A stretch of 64,000 nt of DNA from Burkholderiales bacterium (GTDB lineage: Bacteria; Pseudomonadota; Gammaproteobacteria; Burkholderiales; Burkholderiaceae_C), in contig JAGWTR010000004.1 of NCBI GenBank assembly GCA_028868855.1, positions 62,001-126,000 of the forward strand. The letters run 5' to 3'. Under the pieces are notes generated by a model. It had not been told where the DNA came from. It worked only from the letters and a program-made list of their open reading frames with translations, and did no database searches. This document shows, one piece after another, positions 62,273 through 64,000 of the stretch. Positions within the stretch are counted from its first letter, which is position 1. Each line of letters opens with the position of its first letter. Made by a program: the position numbers and the translations under genes.

Positions 62273-62286
62273 TTGCGCCTGATCAA
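62273..62286. promoter_or_regulatory. FNR-like box upstream of ubiU
   Basis: TTGCG, CCTG, ATCAA matches the FNR consensus at 8 of 10 positions; the right half-site is perfect. With a start near 62238 the centre is at -41.5 and a -10-like TAGAGT (62245-62250, minus strand) falls at the right place. It lies only 11 bp from the regulator gene stop. Confidence 0.5.
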
Positions 62287-62297
62287 ACGGACCGGAT

Positions 62298-62999
62298 TCA
62301 CCCAGGCATTGAGTACTTGGCCAGACCCTTGGGGTCCTTGATGTGAATGTTTCGCTTGTCCACGTCGATCAAGCCGCTGTCTTCCAGCTCGCGCAGCACG
62401 CGGGAAAAATATTCCGGGGTCAAATTGAGCAACGAGGCGACCGTGGCCTTGCTCACCACCAATGAAACGGTGGTGGTCTGCGCTGGCTCCTGCCCATCGA
62501 GGTCCAGATCGCGCAGCAAATAGCCAATCACGCGCTGCATGCCTGAATGCAAGGCGGCCGACTCGACGTCATGCACCAGGCCATGCAGACGCCGCGAAAT
62601 GCCCCCGAGCATGCGCAGCGCAAAGCGGGGATCGCGTTCGATCTCCTCAAGCACCGCCTGCTTTTTGACGGTCAAGACCAAGGCATCGTTCAAGGTCTGC
62701 GCATTGACGATATAGGGCTTGCCTGTGAACATCAGCGCCTCGGCGCAGGAGTGCCCGGCGCTGATGATTTCGATGACCTTCTCCTGGCCACTGGGCGACA
62801 GGGCATAGAGTTTCACCTGACCCGAGATGACCACATGGAACTCTTCGCAGGGCTGGCCCACGCTGAATACTTCTTCACCCCGAGCATATCGACGCACCTG
62901 ACTGCCTGCAGCCAGGCGCTCCAGCTCCGCTGGCCGCATTTCGTTGAACAGAGGCAGGCCCGAAAGATAGGCCGAAATGTCCAGGCGACGTGAACTCAT
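62298..62999 (-). CDS. Crp/Fnr family transcriptional regulator
   Basis: 233 residues from ATG 62999 overlapping the carbonic anhydrase stop (ATGA). The cNMP-like sensor domain (~10-120) is followed by a dimer helix and the HTH VSKATVASLLNLTPEYFSRVLREL (183-206). The recognition helix holds E196, S199 and R200, the E--SR pattern of FNR that reads TTGAT/ATCAA. The N-terminal Cys cluster of true FNR is absent; only C51 and C85 exist. It is thus more like DNR/NNR-type regulators (heme or NO sensing) than an Fe-S FNR. It may act on the FNR-type boxes nearby. Confidence 0.92.
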   Translation of the reverse strand: MSSRRLDISAYLSGLPLFNEMRPAELERLAAGSQVRRYARGEEVFSVGQPCEEFHVVISGQVKLYALSPSGQEKVIEIISAGHSCAEALMFTGKPYIVNAQTLNDALVLTVKKQAVLEEIERDPRFALRMLGGISRRLHGLVHDVESAALHSGMQRVIGYLLRDLDLDGQEPAQTTTVSLVVSKATVASLLNLTPEYFSRVLRELEDSGLIDVDKRNIHIKDPKGLAKYSMPG

Positions 63000-63721
63000 G
63001 ATGACTTCCCCTTCAGTACGCCTTCGGGGCAAGCCCAGGCTGAGTCAATTTCGTTGAAGATCGATCCGGTGTCAGGATCAACGTCATGATATGGGCCGGT
63101 CCCACTGTGCTCGGATTCGGAGGCACGCAGAAACCGGCCATCCTTGACATCAAAGACATGCACTTCGCCTTCTTCGATGACGTAGTGCCACCCATGCAGG
63201 GAAATGCGGCGTTGCTCGACGCGCGAACGCACCATCGGATAGTCCATCAGCCGCTCCAACTGCAAAACAATGGAGCGCTGCTCGGTGCGACGCAAAGCCT
63301 CAGGCGAGACTTGAACCGGCAAGACGGCCTCTCGCGCCAGGTCGAGCCAGGCCTCCAGATTCTTGGCTTCGGGTGAGATCTCTTCGTACAGGGCCTTCAC
63401 GGCGCCGCAATGCGAGTGCCCACACACCACGATGCGCTGAACATTGAGATTGAGCACCGCATACTCAATCGCTGCAGCCGTTCCGTGCAGACCATGCAAG
63501 CCGTTGTACGGCGGGACCAGAGCGCCGACATTGCGCACAATGAACAGTTCACCGGGAGCAGCCCCCGTCAGCAGATAGGGCACCAGCCGAGAATCTGAAC
63601 AGCCGATGAACAAGGTCGTTGGCTGCTGGCCATGGTCGACCAGACTGCGAAAACGGTCTTCATGCAGCGGGAAATAGTCGTCATGAAAACGACGCAAACG
63701 CTGCAAAAGATCGTCAGGCAT
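62996..63721 (-). CDS. Beta-class carbonic anhydrase
   Basis: 241 residues from ATG 63721. Zinc ligands and dyad: C41, D43 and R45 in GCSDSRL, and H102 and C105 in VVCGHSHCGAVKAL. It interconverts CO2 and bicarbonate in the cytoplasm. The C-terminal part (ISLHGWHYVIEEGEVHVFDVKDGRF) fits the family. It lies 32 bp after the isomerase gene and overlaps the regulator gene, so it is in the middle of an operon rather than alone. Confidence 0.95.
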   Translation of the reverse strand: MPDDLLQRLRRFHDDYFPLHEDRFRSLVDHGQQPTTLFIGCSDSRLVPYLLTGAAPGELFIVRNVGALVPPYNGLHGLHGTAAAIEYAVLNLNVQRIVVCGHSHCGAVKALYEEISPEAKNLEAWLDLAREAVLPVQVSPEALRRTEQRSIVLQLERLMDYPMVRSRVEQRRISLHGWHYVIEEGEVHVFDVKDGRFLRASESEHSGTGPYHDVDPDTGSIFNEIDSAWACPEGVLKGKSS

Positions 63722-63753
63722 TACGGCACCCAATACTGAACGTTCCGATCAAG

Positions 63754-64000
63754 CTATTGCACCAGCAAGGATTCGGCGGCACCCAGCTCACCCCCTTCGA
63801 TGCCCGCCTGGCCGGCCAACACCTTCAGGTACTGACGCAAGGCCATGCGACTGGCCTGCTGCGTCAAATCAGCGGCGACGGCGCCACGCACCTGTTCATA
63901 CGATTGCAGCTTGCCGGGCTCGCGCCCAAGCACCTCAACCACATGCAGTCCAAACCGGCTTTGCACCAGGCGAGGCAGCACACCCACCTCCGGTTGGCCA
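63754..64000 (-). CDS. Parvulin-type peptidyl-prolyl isomerase, C-terminal part (cut by window edge)
   Basis: About 82 residues to the edge. The end of a PpiC/SurA-like domain is recognisable: GQPEVGVLPRLVQSRFGLHVVEVLGREPGKLQSYEQV, followed by a helical tail (ADLTQQASRMALRQYLKVLAGQAGIEG). The start lies outside the window. From memory of related genomes, a NifM-like isomerase of this kind sits at the end of nitrate-reductase (nar) operons in Comamonadaceae; that is only a prediction about the flanking DNA. Confidence 0.8.
   Translation of the reverse strand, partial: GQPEVGVLPRLVQSRFGLHVVEVLGREPGKLQSYEQVRGAVAADLTQQASRMALRQYLKVLAGQAGIEGGELGAAESLLVQ

Overview
The window is a high-GC chromosomal segment packed with genes. 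Gene content and order (pilGHIJ next to a rubredoxin and thiD-hemL, a class II adenosylcobalamin ribonucleotide reductase, ubiUVT, NnrS) point to a Burkholderiales betaproteobacterium, most likely of the Comamonadaceae type. That placement is inference from gene content; no rRNA gene is present. I see no tRNA, rRNA, insertion sequence, prophage or CRISPR array.

Layout. 1-2542 (minus): 5' part of a type IV pilus chemosensory operon (rubredoxin, pilG, pilH, pilI, start of pilJ). 2700-6326 (plus): thiD, hemL, mpl. 6372-28691: a complete aryl polyene / xanthomonadin-type pigment locus made of two converging units. The plus unit (6372-11233) has a halogenase-fold flavoenzyme, a XanB2/FkbO-type chorismatase, a MipA/OmpV protein, a PlsC-type acyltransferase and a GT2 glycosyltransferase. 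The minus unit (28691 down to 11243) is an 18-gene run with mostly overlapping or abutting genes: ACP, COG4648-type membrane protein, AMP-ligase, two dehydratases, LpxL-type acyltransferase, LolA-like carrier, MMPL exporter, alpha/beta hydrolase, two ketosynthase/chain-length-factor pairs, a second halogenase-fold flavoenzyme, polysaccharide deacetylase, methyltransferase, ketoreductase and a CPA2 antiporter. The inferred path is chorismate to hydroxybenzoate (chorismatase), activation onto the ACP (AMP-ligase), type II PKS-like elongation, then halogenation, methylation, attachment to a sugar or lipid, and export.

28829-34179: a glycerophosphodiester phosphodiesterase, a 1329-residue FAD/Fe-S oxidoreductase and a HIT protein. 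34219-40304: a chemosensory operon (CheZ-like, cheY, cheA, cheW, secreted Cache protein) and a divergent REC-histidine kinase/NarL-type regulator pair. 40332-47146: uvrD, nitronate monooxygenase, nrdJ. 47270-53734: a HlyD / double-ATPase-permease / permease / outer membrane factor ABC-2 efflux system. 54084-55637: a PAS-containing chemoreceptor.

55685-64000 is a low-oxygen and nitrogen-oxide island: DUF2249 and DUF59 proteins, an NnrS-like membrane protein, a DGC-domain protein, NnrS, the O2-independent ubiquinone hydroxylation genes ubiU, ubiV and ubiT, a Crp/Fnr regulator, a beta-carbonic anhydrase and the end of a parvulin-type prolyl isomerase. Three FNR-type boxes lie in its promoters, with spacings that fit class I or class II activation, and one promoter also carries an NsrR-like operator over the predicted start site. 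The most interesting parts are the chorismatase-fed, probably halogenated aryl polyene locus and the FNR/NsrR regulatory architecture of this island.
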